Positions 46,431-57,500 of a stretch of 64,000 bases of DNA are shown piece by piece. The number at the start of each line of letters is the position of its first letter. Positions within the stretch are counted from its first letter, which is position 1. The stretch comes from Herbaspirillum chlorophenolicum (GTDB taxonomy: Bacteria; Pseudomonadota; Gammaproteobacteria; Burkholderiales; Burkholderiaceae_D): positions 1 through 64,000 of the forward strand of contig NZ_LFLT01000022.1 in assembly GCF_001189955.1 (NCBI RefSeq). The letters are read 5' to 3'. A program made the position numbers and the translations under genes. The notes under the pieces were generated by a model that saw only the letters and a list, made by a program, of their open reading frames with translations, did not search any database and was not told where the DNA came from.

Positions 46431-48878
46431 ATGCGCCACGCTTCCTTGTTGTCCGCCTCCGCCGTACAGCCCCGTCTTCGCACTCTGGCCCTGGCGGTCC
46501 ATCTGGCCGCCCTGTCCCTGCCTTTGCTGGCGGTTCCCGCTCATGCACAGCAAGTCCAGGCCACCCGCAGCTACAGCATCGCGGCCGGACCGTTGGGCCA
46601 GGCCCTGCGCCAATTTGCCTCCGAGGCGGGAATCCTGCTCTCGGCAGATGCCCGCTTGACCCAGGGCAAGGCTTCTCCCGGACTGCAAGGCAGTGCCTCG
46701 GTCGAGCAAGGCCTGGAACGCCTGCTGGCCGGCAGCGGCCTATCGGCGGTGCGCCAGCCTGATGGCGGCTTCGTGGTGATCAATGCCGGCACCACCAGCG
46801 CCAGCGCCGATGGCCAATTGCCGCAGATCGCCGTGGTCGGCGCCGCCTCCGGCGAAGCCGACGGCAGCTACCGCGCCGTCCCCAACGCCAGCACCCTGCG
46901 CGGCAACGCCCCCATGCTGGACGTGCCGCAGATCGTCAACGTCGTCCCCGCCCAGGCGCTCAAAGACCAGCGCCCGCGCAACCTGGACGATGCGCTTGCC
47001 GGCGTAAGCGGCCTTACCCAAGGCAACACGCTGGCCGGCACCCAGGACACCATCATGAAACGCGGCTTCGGCGGCAACCGCGACGGTTCCGTGATGCGCA
47101 ACGGCATGCCGATGGTGCAGGGCCGCGCCTTCAATGCCACCGCCGAAAGCGTGGAAGTGCTCAAGGGCCCTGCCTCGCTGCTCTACGGCCTGATGGACCC
47201 GGGCGGCGTGATCAACATCGTCACCAAGAAACCGCAGCTGCAGCAGCGCAACGAAATCTCCTTCGCCGGCTCCACCTACGGCAACGGCAAGAACGGCGGC
47301 CAGCTCACGCTCGACACCACCGGACCGATCGGCGACACCGGCCTGGCCTACCGCCTGATCGTCGACCGCACCGACCAGAACTACTGGCGCAATTTCGGCC
47401 AGATCCAGCAGACCGTGGTCGCCCCATCGCTGGCCTGGTACGGCAGCGATACCCAGGTGGTGTTCTCGATGGAGCAGCGCGAATTCCTCTATCCCTTCGA
47501 CCGCGGCACCGCGATCGACCCGCGTACCAACCGGCCGCTGGCGATCCCCGCCGAACGGCGGCTGGACGAACCCGGCAACGACATGAAGGGCAGCAGCGAG
47601 ACCGCCCAGCTGACTGTCGACCACCAGATCAACCAGGACTGGAAGGCCCACGTCGGCCTGAGCTACAACCGCGAAGTCTATGACGCCCGCCAGTTGCGCG
47701 TGACCGGCATCAACACGAGCACCGGCACCATTACCCGCAGCAACGACGGCACCAAAGGCGCACTGTCCACCGACAACTACGCCATCGCCTACCTCGACGG
47801 CAAGCTGAACCTGGGCGGAATGCGCCACGACCTGCAACTGGGCACCGACATCGAATATCGCAAGATCTATCGTGCCGACTTGCTGCGCGGCGTGGGTACC
47901 AATACCTTCAACTATCTCAACCCGGTCTATGGGGCGACGTTGCCGGCCAGCGTCGTATCGGCCGCCGACAGCAACCAAACCGACCTGCTGCACAACAAAT
48001 CGGTATTCGTGCAGGATGCGTTGCACCTGGGTGACCGCTGGATCCTGGTCACCGGCCTGCGTTACCAGGACTACAGCCAGCTGGCCGGCAAAGGCCGTCC
48101 ATTCAAGGCCAATACCGATCTCTCGGGCGATAAATGGCTGCCGCGCGCCGGCCTGATCTACAAGGTGGATGAAGCGGTCTCGTTATACGCCAGCTATACC
48201 AAATCGCTCAAGCCCACCTCCTCGATCGCCGCGCTGACCGGCGGCACGGTGATTACCTCGACCGTTGCGCCCGAACAGGCGACCTCGTGGGAAGGCGGCG
48301 TCAAATATGACAGCCCGAACGGCCTGTCCGGCACGCTGGCGGTGTTCGACATCAAGAAAAAGAACGTGCTGGTATCGCAATTCAATGCCGCCACCAACCT
48401 GACCGAATGGCGTACCTCGGGCGCGGCGCGCTCGCGCGGCATCGAGCTGGATGTCACCGGCCAACTGACCAAGCGCCTGTCGATGATCGGCAGCTATGCA
48501 TGGATCGACGCCAAGACCACCGAGGACCCTCTGTACGCCGGCCTGCGCCTGTGGAACGTAGCCAAGCAGACCGCCGCACTGACGCTGGCCTATGACGTTG
48601 GTCCCATCGTCGGCGGCGACAAGCTGCGCGTGGGCGGCGGCGCGCACTATGTCGCCAAGCGGGCTGGCGACTCGGCCAACAGCTTCATGCTGCCGTCTTA
48701 CACCGTGGCCGACACCTTTGCCACCTACGACACCACGATCGGCGGCCGTGCAGTCAAGTTCCAGTTCAATATCAAGAACCTGTTCAACAAGACTTACTAC
48801 ACCTCCAGCGCCAACCAGTACTTCGTCTCCATGGGCGACGCCCGCCAATTCTCGCTGCTGACTTCACTGGAGTTCTGA
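46431..48878 (+). CDS. TonB-dependent siderophore receptor with signalling domain
   Basis: An 815-residue outer-membrane receptor. The signal peptide ends PAHA, then an STN signalling domain follows (about 44-105, YSIAAGPLGQALRQFASEAGILL...SADARLTQGK) that talks to FecR. The plug contains LRGNAPMLDVPQIVNVV, QDTIMKRGF and AESVEVLKGPASLLYGLMDPGGVINIVTKKP, and a 22-strand barrel ends in the canonical terminal Phe (LLTSLEF). It is the ferrisiderophore type of the FhuE/FpvA group; the siderophore is unknown. ATG 46431; earlier in-frame ATGs at 46386 and 46392 exist. It follows fecR by 106 bp. Confidence 0.9.
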   Translation: MRHASLLSASAVQPRLRTLALAVHLAALSLPLLAVPAHAQQVQATRSYSIAAGPLGQALRQFASEAGILLSADARLTQGKASPGLQGSASVEQGLERLLAGSGLSAVRQPDGGFVVINAGTTSASADGQLPQIAVVGAASGEADGSYRAVPNASTLRGNAPMLDVPQIVNVVPAQALKDQRPRNLDDALAGVSGLTQGNTLAGTQDTIMKRGFGGNRDGSVMRNGMPMVQGRAFNATAESVEVLKGPASLLYGLMDPGGVINIVTKKPQLQQRNEISFAGSTYGNGKNGGQLTLDTTGPIGDTGLAYRLIVDRTDQNYWRNFGQIQQTVVAPSLAWYGSDTQVVFSMEQREFLYPFDRGTAIDPRTNRPLAIPAERRLDEPGNDMKGSSETAQLTVDHQINQDWKAHVGLSYNREVYDARQLRVTGINTSTGTITRSNDGTKGALSTDNYAIAYLDGKLNLGGMRHDLQLGTDIEYRKIYRADLLRGVGTNTFNYLNPVYGATLPASVVSAADSNQTDLLHNKSVFVQDALHLGDRWILVTGLRYQDYSQLAGKGRPFKANTDLSGDKWLPRAGLIYKVDEAVSLYASYTKSLKPTSSIAALTGGTVITSTVAPEQATSWEGGVKYDSPNGLSGTLAVFDIKKKNVLVSQFNAATNLTEWRTSGAARSRGIELDVTGQLTKRLSMIGSYAWIDAKTTEDPLYAGLRLWNVAKQTAALTLAYDVGPIVGGDKLRVGGGAHYVAKRAGDSANSFMLPSYTVADTFATYDTTIGGRAVKFQFNIKNLFNKTYYTSSANQYFVSMGDARQFSLLTSLEF

Positions 48879-48880
48879 AC

Positions 48881-49987
48881 ATGTCCCGCCATTGCAAGAG
48901 CACTGCCGCTGCCGCACTGGCCGCCGCCCTGTTCGCAGGTACCGCCCACGGCGCTGCACCGGAAATGCCGCAGGCCGCCATCCGCAGCGACGTGCTGCCC
49001 GGCAGCGGCCACAGCTGGGGTTTCGGCGCGCTCGATCCGACGCGCCCATTCCTGTTCATCGCGCGCCGCGAAAACGGCCTGACCGTGTTCGACACCGCAC
49101 GCCGCAAGCTGGTGAAAGATATCCCCGGCACGGACGGCGCCAATGCGGTCGCCTTCGCACCGGCGCTGGACCGCGCCTTTGTGGCCTATATGGATGGCGC
49201 GCTGGGCATCCTGCGGCTGTCCGACATGGTCCAGCTGCAGCGCATCCCCATCGATGCCGGCAATCTCAATAACGCCGTCTTCGATACCGCCAGCGGCAAA
49301 CTGATCCTGACCGGCGGCCGGCGGGAGCAGCGCTCGGCCATCTACCAGTTCGATCCGGTGGCCGGCCGCATTACGGCGAAGCGCGAATTCGATGCGCGCA
49401 AGTTCGATGCGCCGCTGGGGCTGGCCGACGGCAGCGTACTGGTGCCGCTGCGCGACGAGGGACGCGTCATGCGCATCAGCGCCGCCACGCTGGAACCGCT
49501 CCCCGGCTGGTCCGGCAAGCAGTTCAGCGGCTGCGAACACCCCAGCGCGCTGGCTGCGGACGAAAGCCGCAACCGCGTGTTTATCGCCTGCCGCGGCAAG
49601 GCGCCGCAACTGACGGTGGCACGCCTGGATGACGGCGCCGCCATCGCCGCCCTGCCGGCCACGCCCGCCATCAATGCCCTGGCCTGGGATGCCGCCCGGC
49701 GCGAACTGCTGATCCCCAGCGGCAATGCGGCCAGCCTGTCCATCTTGCAATTGGAAGACGGCAAAGGAGATGAAAAGGCCGGCGAGCATTACCGCATGCT
49801 GGGCTATATCGGCACCCGACCATGGGCCCACAACATGGTCTACGACGCCAGCCGCGGGATAGCCCACCTGTTCACCATGGAGTTCACCCAACCGGCGCCG
49901 GACGCCGCCGGCGTCAAGCAAGATCCGCAATTCCACGTAGACAGCTTCACGGTCATCAGCATCACGCTCGGCCAGCCATCGCGCTGA
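48881..49987 (+). CDS. YncE-like secreted beta-propeller protein
   Basis: A 368-residue protein with a signal peptide (STAAAALAAALFAGTAHGAA) and repeated propeller blades (FLFIARRENGLTVFDTARRKLVKDIPGTDGANAVAFAPALDRAFVAYMDG, then NAVFDTASGKLILTGGR). It starts 3 bp after the receptor's stop, so the two are co-transcribed. YncE of E. coli sits beside the TonB receptor gene yncD, so this pairing recurs. Its function, possibly in periplasmic ligand handling, is not known. Confidence 0.8.
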   Translation: MSRHCKSTAAAALAAALFAGTAHGAAPEMPQAAIRSDVLPGSGHSWGFGALDPTRPFLFIARRENGLTVFDTARRKLVKDIPGTDGANAVAFAPALDRAFVAYMDGALGILRLSDMVQLQRIPIDAGNLNNAVFDTASGKLILTGGRREQRSAIYQFDPVAGRITAKREFDARKFDAPLGLADGSVLVPLRDEGRVMRISAATLEPLPGWSGKQFSGCEHPSALAADESRNRVFIACRGKAPQLTVARLDDGAAIAALPATPAINALAWDAARRELLIPSGNAASLSILQLEDGKGDEKAGEHYRMLGYIGTRPWAHNMVYDASRGIAHLFTMEFTQPAPDAAGVKQDPQFHVDSFTVISITLGQPSR

Positions 49988-50025
49988 TCCCGCGCCGCCT
50001 CATCCTCAGGCCACACACGGCCGCG

Positions 50026-50062
50026 GGCAAGGTCTCATGATTTTTACTCATGAGACCTTGCC
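50026..50062. terminator. Strong 15-bp perfect hairpin after the iron-uptake locus
   Basis: GGCAAGGTCTCATGA (50026-50040) and TCATGAGACCTTGCC (50048-50062) are perfect arms with a TTTTTAC loop. It lies 39 bp after the YncE-like gene. There is no downstream T-tract, so it may act as a Rho-aided stop or RNA stabiliser instead of a classic terminator. Confidence 0.6.
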
Positions 50063-50195
50063 GATTATCCCGTCTAATCAAGAATACGCCCTGGCACTAT
50101 CATGCACAGCTACCCGGTGCATCCCCAGTAGCGCGTCAGCCGTTAAAGCTGCGGTTTCTGGCCGCACGGTCTTTTACGTTACAGTTTGCGCCGCC

Positions 50196-51485
50196 ATGCC
50201 TTCCATCTTGCCCAGTCCACCCGCCATGCCCTCTGTCTCACCCCAGCCGTCTGCCACCGAAACTCGCCATCAACCCGCTGCCCGCCACAGTTTGGTCACG
50301 CTGGGCATCCTCAGTGCGCTGATGGCATTCGCCTCGATTTCCACCGATCTCTACTTGCCCGCACTGCCCGCCATGGGTTTGGCGCTGGGCGCCGGCCACG
50401 GTGCAATGGAAGTGACCATTTCCGGTTACCTGATCGGTTTCAGCCTGGGGCAACTGGCGTGGGGACCGCTCGGCGACCGCTACGGCCGGCGCTTGCCGGT
50501 GGCGGTGGGCCTGGTGCTGTTCATCATCGGTTCGGCCGGATGCGCACTGGCCGGCAGCGTCGGCGCCATGATCGCCTGGCGCGTGCTGCAGGCTATCGGC
50601 GCTTGCGCCAGCGTGGTGCTGGCGCGCGCCATGGTGCGCGACCTCTATGCCGGGCCGCACGCGGCCCGCATGATGTCGACGCTGATGACGGTCATGGCCA
50701 TTGCGCCGCTGGTCGGCCCCAGCGTAGGTGGCCTGATCCTGCAGGTGGCCTCGTGGCGCGCCATCTTCTGGGCACTGGTGGCGGTCGGCATACTGACCTT
50801 GCTGGCACTGCGCCTGCTGCCGGAGACGCTACCGCCGGCACACCGCAACCGCCATGCGCTCGACGGCGTGCTGGCCACCTATTTCAGCCTGCTGCGGCAT
50901 CGCCGCATGCTGGGCTACATCGGGGCCGGCGGCTTTTTCTATGGCGGGATTTACGCTTACGTCGCCGGCACGCCGTTCGCCTACATCAGCTATCACCACC
51001 TGTCGCCGCAGGCTTACGGCTTGCTGTTCGCACTGGGCATCGTCGGCATCATGGCGACCAACCAGATCAACTCCAGGCTGGTAGTGCGTTTGGGCAGCGA
51101 CCGGCTGCTGCGCATCGGTGCGCTCGGCGCCGCCCTGTCCGGGCTGCTGCTGGCAGTGACGGCACGTTTCGACATCGGCGGCATCGCCGGCCTGGTCGTG
51201 CCGCTGTTCCTGTTCGTCTCCGCCAACGGGTTCATCGTCGCCAATGCCATCGCCGGGGCCATGTCGGGCTCCTCGCAACGCGCCGGGGCGGTGTCTGCGC
51301 TGGTCGGCGCCACCCAGTACGGCACCGGCATACTCGGATCGGCGCTGGTCGGCATGCTGGCCGACGGCACGCCGTGGCCGATGGGCCTGATCATCGCGGT
51401 ATGCGGAGTGGGCAGCGCCTTGTCGGCGCTCTCCGTGGCCGACCATGCCGGCGGCGACGCGGCAGAGTCCGGTGCGGGACGCTGA
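50196..51485 (+). CDS. Bcr/CflA-type drug-resistance MFS transporter
   Basis: A 429-residue, 12-helix exporter. Typical sequence: FASISTDLYLPALPAMG in helix 1, QLAWGPLGDRYGRR in the loop 2-3, and ARAMVRDLYAG in helix 4-5. The family exports bicyclomycin, chloramphenicol-like drugs, sulfathiazole or cysteine. The start is uncertain: ATG 50196 and ATG 50226 are both possible, and no ribosome site is clear. The gap to the next gene (51486-51670) shows nothing else I recognise. Confidence 0.83.
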   Translation: MPSILPSPPAMPSVSPQPSATETRHQPAARHSLVTLGILSALMAFASISTDLYLPALPAMGLALGAGHGAMEVTISGYLIGFSLGQLAWGPLGDRYGRRLPVAVGLVLFIIGSAGCALAGSVGAMIAWRVLQAIGACASVVLARAMVRDLYAGPHAARMMSTLMTVMAIAPLVGPSVGGLILQVASWRAIFWALVAVGILTLLALRLLPETLPPAHRNRHALDGVLATYFSLLRHRRMLGYIGAGGFFYGGIYAYVAGTPFAYISYHHLSPQAYGLLFALGIVGIMATNQINSRLVVRLGSDRLLRIGALGAALSGLLLAVTARFDIGGIAGLVVPLFLFVSANGFIVANAIAGAMSGSSQRAGAVSALVGATQYGTGILGSALVGMLADGTPWPMGLIIAVCGVGSALSALSVADHAGGDAAESGAGR

Positions 51486-51670
51486 TACTGATCATTGGGC
51501 AAAGGTGCTCTGCTGCAATACACGCCCAGACCGCCAACTGACAGAATTGTCATATTGACGTCAGCCTGACGTTGATCACATGGGGGTAGATTAGGCACCA
51601 GTACCAGCCATGGCCGGCGTCAGCACGCGGGGGCGCGCAACAACGGCCAGCCCGTCACCCGAATATCATC

Positions 51671-53233
51671 ATGTGCCCTATGGTCGTCCCGTTCCGCCGT
51701 GCTGCAGCCAGCTCCAGCGCTAGTCATCTCACTCATCCAAACTACAGATCCCCCTTCCGCGCCACCCGGGGAATGACTGCGCTGGCGCTGGCTGTACTGC
51801 TGGCCGGTTGCGCCGTCGGGCCCGACTACGTCAGGCCGGCGATGGACCTGCCCCAGGCCTACAAGGAAGACGGCCCCTGGAAGGTGGCCGCGCCCAGCCA
51901 GATCGACAGCAACCAGCACTGGTGGGAAGCCTATGGCGACCCCATCCTCAATGACCTGATCGTCCAGGCCAACGCCGCCAACCAGAACATCCGCCAATCC
52001 GAAGCGCAATACCGCCAGGCCCAGGCCACCGCGCAGCTCGCGCGCGCCAGCCTGTGGCCCACCATCGGCGCGGCAGCCGGCCCGAGCCGCGCGCAAACCA
52101 ATACCAGCGGCACGCCACGCCTGGCCGATACCTACAGCGTGGGCCTGAACGCCTCCTGGGAAGCCGACATCTGGGGCGGCATCCGCCGTTCTGTCGAAGC
52201 CGGCGATGCCGGTGTCCAGGCCAGCGCCGCCAGCCTGGCCGCCGCGCGCCTGTCGATCCAGGCCACGCTGGCGCAGGATTACCTGCAATTGCGCGTCACC
52301 GACCTGCAAAAAGACCTTTACCGTCGCACGGTCGACGCCTACACCCGCTCGCTGGAACTGACCACCCACCAATACGATGCCGGCACCGCGCTGCGTTCCG
52401 ACGTGGCCCAGGCCGAGACGCAATTGCGCTCGGCCCAGGCCCAGTTGATCGATCTCGACGCCACGCGCAACCAGCTTGAACATGCCATCGCCATCCTGGT
52501 CGGCCGCGCGCCCGCCGCATTCACGCTGCCGGCCCTGCCTGCCGCTGCCGGCGACGCCGGTGACAAGGCGATCGACGACAATGCCCAGCGCCTGCAGTCC
52601 AGCCTGCCGCAGATCCCGACCGGATTGCCCTCCGACTTGCTGGAGCGCCGCCCCGACATCGCCAACGCCGAACGGCTGGCGGCGGCCGCCAACGCCAACA
52701 TCGGCGTGGCGCGCGCCGCCTATTTCCCGACCCTGACGCTGTCGGCGTCGGGCGGCTATTCCAGCGTGGCCTTCGCCCAGTTGTTCGACACCCCCAGCCG
52801 GGTCTGGTCGCTGGGCGCGGCGCTGGCCGCGACCATTTTCGACGGCGGCGCCCGCAGTGCGCGCAGCGACCAGGCCGTAGCGACGTATGACGCCGCCGTG
52901 GCGCAATACAAGCAGACCGTGCTCGGCGGCCTGCAGGAAGTGGAAGACAACCTCTCCAGCCTGCGCGTGCTGGATCAGGAAAGCGCGGTACAGGCGCAAG
53001 CCGTCAAGGCCGCGCAACTGGCAGAACGGCTGGCAATGAGCCAGTACCAGGCTGGCACCTTGAACTACCTGTCGGTGGTGACCACCCAGGCGACTTCCCT
53101 GACCAACCAGCGCAGCGCCGTCACCTTGCTGGGCCGCCAGCTGGTGGCCAGCGTGGCGCTGATCAAGGCCACCGGTGGCGGCTGGCATGCGGGCCAGCCG
53201 GAACCGCAAGCGCAGCCGCTGGCCACGCGCTGA
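51671..53233 (+). CDS. RND efflux outer-membrane factor (NodT/OprM family)
   Basis: A 520-residue TolC-like lipoprotein channel. The lipobox is LLAGCAVGPDYVRP, then two OEP repeats (WWEAYGDPILNDLIVQAN, LNASWEADIWGGIRRSVEAGDAG; LPSDLLERRPDIANAERL; YFPTLTLSASGGYSS). ATG 51671 is taken because a start at 51773 would leave a signal peptide without positive charge; the ribosome site is not clear. It is the first gene of a tripartite efflux operon, with the adaptor 54 bp downstream. Confidence 0.87.
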   Translation: MCPMVVPFRRAAASSSASHLTHPNYRSPFRATRGMTALALAVLLAGCAVGPDYVRPAMDLPQAYKEDGPWKVAAPSQIDSNQHWWEAYGDPILNDLIVQANAANQNIRQSEAQYRQAQATAQLARASLWPTIGAAAGPSRAQTNTSGTPRLADTYSVGLNASWEADIWGGIRRSVEAGDAGVQASAASLAAARLSIQATLAQDYLQLRVTDLQKDLYRRTVDAYTRSLELTTHQYDAGTALRSDVAQAETQLRSAQAQLIDLDATRNQLEHAIAILVGRAPAAFTLPALPAAAGDAGDKAIDDNAQRLQSSLPQIPTGLPSDLLERRPDIANAERLAAAANANIGVARAAYFPTLTLSASGGYSSVAFAQLFDTPSRVWSLGAALAATIFDGGARSARSDQAVATYDAAVAQYKQTVLGGLQEVEDNLSSLRVLDQESAVQAQAVKAAQLAERLAMSQYQAGTLNYLSVVTTQATSLTNQRSAVTLLGRQLVASVALIKATGGGWHAGQPEPQAQPLATR

Positions 53234-53287
53234 GCCGCTCCCTCTCATCAGACATTCCCAGCGATCACTCCAGGAAGAGTTTCAGGC

Positions 53288-54514
53288 ATGACAACCTCAC
53301 CCAATATCCCTAAGCGCTCCACCCTCACCCTCTCCGTGGCCGCCGCCGTTATCGTGCTGGCCGGCGCCGGCGGCTGGATGCACTGGCAACGCGCCAGTGC
53401 AGCAGACAAGCAGGAAAGCGCCAAGGAGGCGCCGCCTGTCGCAGTGACGCTGACCCGAGTGCAGGAACGCGACGTACCGCTGTACCTGGCCGGCGTCGGC
53501 ACCGTGACGGCCAATGCCAGCGTGACGGTCAAGGTACGCATCGACGGCCAATTGGACAAGGTCGGCTTTGCCGAAGGCGAAGACGTCAAGAAAGGCCAGT
53601 TGCTGGCCCAGATCGATCCGCGCGCGCTGCAGGCGCAACTGGCACAGGCCGAAGCGCAACGCGCCAAGGATGCGGCCCAGCTGGCCAACGCCCGCCTGGA
53701 TCTGCAACGCTATACCACCCTGCGCGGCCAGGATGCCGCCACCCAACAACAACTCGATACGCAAAAGGCGCTGGTGGCGCAACTGGATGCGGCCGTCAAA
53801 ACCGATGATGCGCAGATCGGCTACGCCCGCGTGCAATTGAGCTATACCACCATTACCGCGCCGATTTCCGGCCGGGTCGGCGCGCGCCTGGTGGATCCGG
53901 GCAACATCGTGCACGCCGCCGATGCCAACGGCCTGGTCGTGATCAACCAGATCGATCCCATCACCCTGGTCTTCACCTTGCCGGAAGAAGCCGTGCCGGC
54001 CATCAACCAGGCCATGAGCGCCCACCTCGACAGCCAGAATGCAATGAAGGTCACGGCCTATGCGCGCCAATCGGATCAAGCCGACGAGCCGCTGGCCACC
54101 GGCAAGCTGGTGCTGCTGGATAACCAGATCAACACCACCAGCGGCACCGTGCAATTGAAGGCTCGCTTCAGCAACGCCGAACACAAGCTGTGGCCGGGCC
54201 AGTACGTCAATGTGCGCCTGCAGATGAATGCCCATGGCAACGCACTCACGCTGCCGGCCGCCGCCATCCAGCGCAACCAGCAAGGCACTTACGTGTATGT
54301 GGTCAGCGACCAGGAAAAGGCCAGCATGCAGCCGGTCAAGGTCGCCCGCATCCAGGACGGCATCGCCGTGCTGGCCGACAATAGCGGCGTGGCCGCCGAC
54401 CAGCGCGTGGTGCTGGATGGCCAGTACAAGCTCAAGCCCGGCGCGCGCATTGTCGAAAGCAAACCGCAGCAAAAGCCCGCGGCCAACGATGCAGCGAAAG
54501 GAAATGCCAAGTGA
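53288..54514 (+). CDS. RND efflux periplasmic adaptor (membrane-fusion protein)
   Basis: A 408-residue HlyD/AcrA-family adaptor. One N-terminal anchor (LSVAAAVIVLAGAGGWMHW), the lipoyl halves (TVKVRIDGQLDKVGFAEGEDVKKGQLLAQIDPRAL and ITAPISGRVGARLVDPGNIV), a helical hairpin with coiled coil between, and the C-terminal barrel (LWPGQYVNVRL). It links the pump to the outer-membrane factor. Its stop overlaps the pump's GTG start (GTGA). Confidence 0.9.
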   Translation: MTTSPNIPKRSTLTLSVAAAVIVLAGAGGWMHWQRASAADKQESAKEAPPVAVTLTRVQERDVPLYLAGVGTVTANASVTVKVRIDGQLDKVGFAEGEDVKKGQLLAQIDPRALQAQLAQAEAQRAKDAAQLANARLDLQRYTTLRGQDAATQQQLDTQKALVAQLDAAVKTDDAQIGYARVQLSYTTITAPISGRVGARLVDPGNIVHAADANGLVVINQIDPITLVFTLPEEAVPAINQAMSAHLDSQNAMKVTAYARQSDQADEPLATGKLVLLDNQINTTSGTVQLKARFSNAEHKLWPGQYVNVRLQMNAHGNALTLPAAAIQRNQQGTYVYVVSDQEKASMQPVKVARIQDGIAVLADNSGVAADQRVVLDGQYKLKPGARIVESKPQQKPAANDAAKGNAK

Positions 54515-57500
54515 GCGTCTCCGCCGCATTCATCAAGCGCCCGATCGGCACCACGCTGCTGGCCATCGCCATCCTGCTGGTGGGCGTGGCCGTGTGGCCG
54601 CTGCTGCCGGTGGCGCCGCTGCCGCAGGTCGACTTTCCGACCATCCAGGTCTCGGCCAGCCTGCCGGGGGGCAGCCCTGAAACCATGGCGTCCAACGTGG
54701 CGCAACCGCTGGAACGCCAGTTCTCGCTGATCGCCGGCCTGACCCAGATGACCTCGCAGAGCGCGCTGGGCAGCACGCAGATCACGCTGCAGTTCGACCT
54801 TAACCGCAACATCGATGCCGCCGCACTGGATGTGCAAGCCGCCATCAACGCATCGACCGGCCAGTTGCCGGCCAACCTACCCAGCCCGCCGACCTTCCGC
54901 AAGATCAACCCGGCCGACTCGCCGATCATGATCATGTCGGTACAGTCGGAAGCGCTGCCGCTGACGGTGGTCAACGACTACTCCGACAATATCCTGGCGC
55001 AGCAGATCTCGCAGATCTCGGGCGTCGGCCTGGTCAGCGTCAATGGCCAGCAAAAGCCGGCCGTGCGCATCCAGATCGATCCGGCCAAGATCGCCACGCT
55101 GGGCATCAGCCTGGAAGATATCCGCGGCGTGATCGCCACCACCACCGTGAACCAGCCCAAGGGCACGGTAGACGGCACGCACCAGAGCTTCACCGTCTAC
55201 ACCAACGACCAGTTGCTCAAGGCCGACCAGTGGAACGACATGGTGCTGGCCTACCGCAACGGCGCGCCGGTCCGCGTGCGCGACATCGGCGTTGCCGTGG
55301 ACGGCCCCGAAAACAACAAGATCGCCGCCTGGGCCTTCTCGGGCGCCGCCGCCGGCGACGACCACTCCATCACCAACGGCCGCTCCATCGTGCTGGCCAT
55401 CACCAAGCAGCCCGGCGCCAACGTGATCGAGACGGTCGGCCGCATCAAGGACGCCATGCCGCGCCTGCGCGCGGCCATCCCCGCCAGCGTGCACATCAAC
55501 ACCCTGATCGACCGCACCCAGACCATCCGCGCCTCGGTGCTGGACGTGGAATTCACGCTGATCCTGACCATCTTCCTGGTGGTGATGGTGATCTTCGTGT
55601 TCCTGCGCAACATCGCCGCGACCATCATCCCCAGCATCACCGTGCCGCTGGCCATCATGGGCACGGCGGCCGTGATGTACGTGGTCGGCTACAGCCTGGA
55701 CAACCTGTCGCTGATGGCGCTGACCATCGCGGTGGGCTTCGTGGTGGACGACGCCATCGTGATGCTGGAAAACATCTACCGCTACGTGGAAGAAGGCATG
55801 TCGCCACTGGAAGCTGCCTTGAAGGGCGCCGGCGAGATCGGCTTCACCATCATCTCGATCTCGGTCTCGCTGGTGGCGGTGTTCATCCCGCTGCTGCTCA
55901 TGGGCGGCATCGTCGGCCGCCTGTTCCGCGAGTTCGCGGTGACGGTGACGCTGACCATCGGCGTATCGGTGATCATCTCGCTGACCCTGACGCCGATGTT
56001 GTGTTCGCGCTTCCTCAAAAACCCACACGATGAAATGAGCGGCAACCGGCACGGCAAGATGTACCAGTGGTTCGAGCGCGGCTTCGACGCCATGCTGTCC
56101 GGCTACAAGCGCGGGCTCGATATCGTGTTCAAGCACCAGTTCATCACCCTGATGACCTTCATCGGCACCGTGGCGCTGACGGTGGTCTTGTTCATCGTCA
56201 TTCCCAAGGGCTTCTTCCCGCAGCAAGACAATGGCGTGATCATCGGCTTCGCGGAGTCGGCGCAAGACATTTCCTCGTCCGCGATGCAGAAGCGCCTGCT
56301 GCAAGTGGCCGACATCGTGCGCCAGGACCCGGACGTGACCGGCTTCGGCGTGAGCGCGGGTTCCACCACCTTCAATACCGGCACCTTCTTCATAGCCTTG
56401 AAGCCCAAGGACGAAGGCCGCACCACCAACGCCGACCAGGTGATCGCACGCATCCGCCCCAAGGTCGCCAAGGTGCAGGGCATCAACCTGTTCATGCAAG
56501 CCAGCCAGGACATCAACGTCGGCGGCCGCCTGTCGCGCACGCAGTACCAGTACACCATCACCGACACCGACCTGGACGAACTCAACGTCTGGGCGCCGCG
56601 CATGCTGGAACGATTCCGCCAGTTGCCGCAACTGACCGATGTCGCTTCCGACCAGCAGAACGCCGCCGCCACCGCGACCATCACCATCGACCGCGCCCGC
56701 GCGTCCAGCTTCGGCATCTCGCCTTCGCTGATCGACGCCACCATCTACGACGCCATCGGCCAGCGCCAGGTCGCACAGTACTTCACGCAGATCAACAGTT
56801 ACCACGTAGTACTGGAAATCACGCCCGAACTGCAAAAGGACCCGGCGCTGTTCGACAAGCTCTACCTGACCTCGCCGCTGACCGGGGAACAGGTGCCGCT
56901 GTCGACCTTCGTGAAAATCGACACCACCAAGACCGGCTACCTCTCGATCAGCCACCAGAGCCAATTCCCGGCGGTAACGATTTCGTTCAACCTGGCGCCG
57001 GGCGTATCGCTGGGCGAAGCGGTGGACATGATCCAGAAAACCAAGGATGAGATGGGCGTGCCGCAAACCCTGGTGGGCAACTTCCAGGGCACGGCCAAGG
57101 CCTTCGGCGATTCGCTGGCGTCGCAGCCTTACCTGATCGCGGCGGCGCTGATTGCGGTGTATATCGTGCTGGGCCTGCTCTATGAGAGCTACATCCACCC
57201 GCTGACCATCCTCTCGACACTGCCTTCGGCCGGCGTGGGGGCGCTGCTGATCCTGATGATAGGCGGCTACGACCTGTCGGTGATCGCGCTGATCGGGATC
57301 ATCCTGCTGATCGGCATTGTCAAGAAAAACGGCATCATGATGATCGACTTCGCCCTCACCGCCGAGCGCGAAAAGGGCATGAAACCGGAAGAAGCGATCT
57401 ACCAGGCCTGCCTGCTGCGCTTCCGCCCCATCATGATGACCACCATGTGCGCCCTGCTCTCGGGCCTGCCGCTGATGCTGGGCCACGGCGCCGGCTCCGA

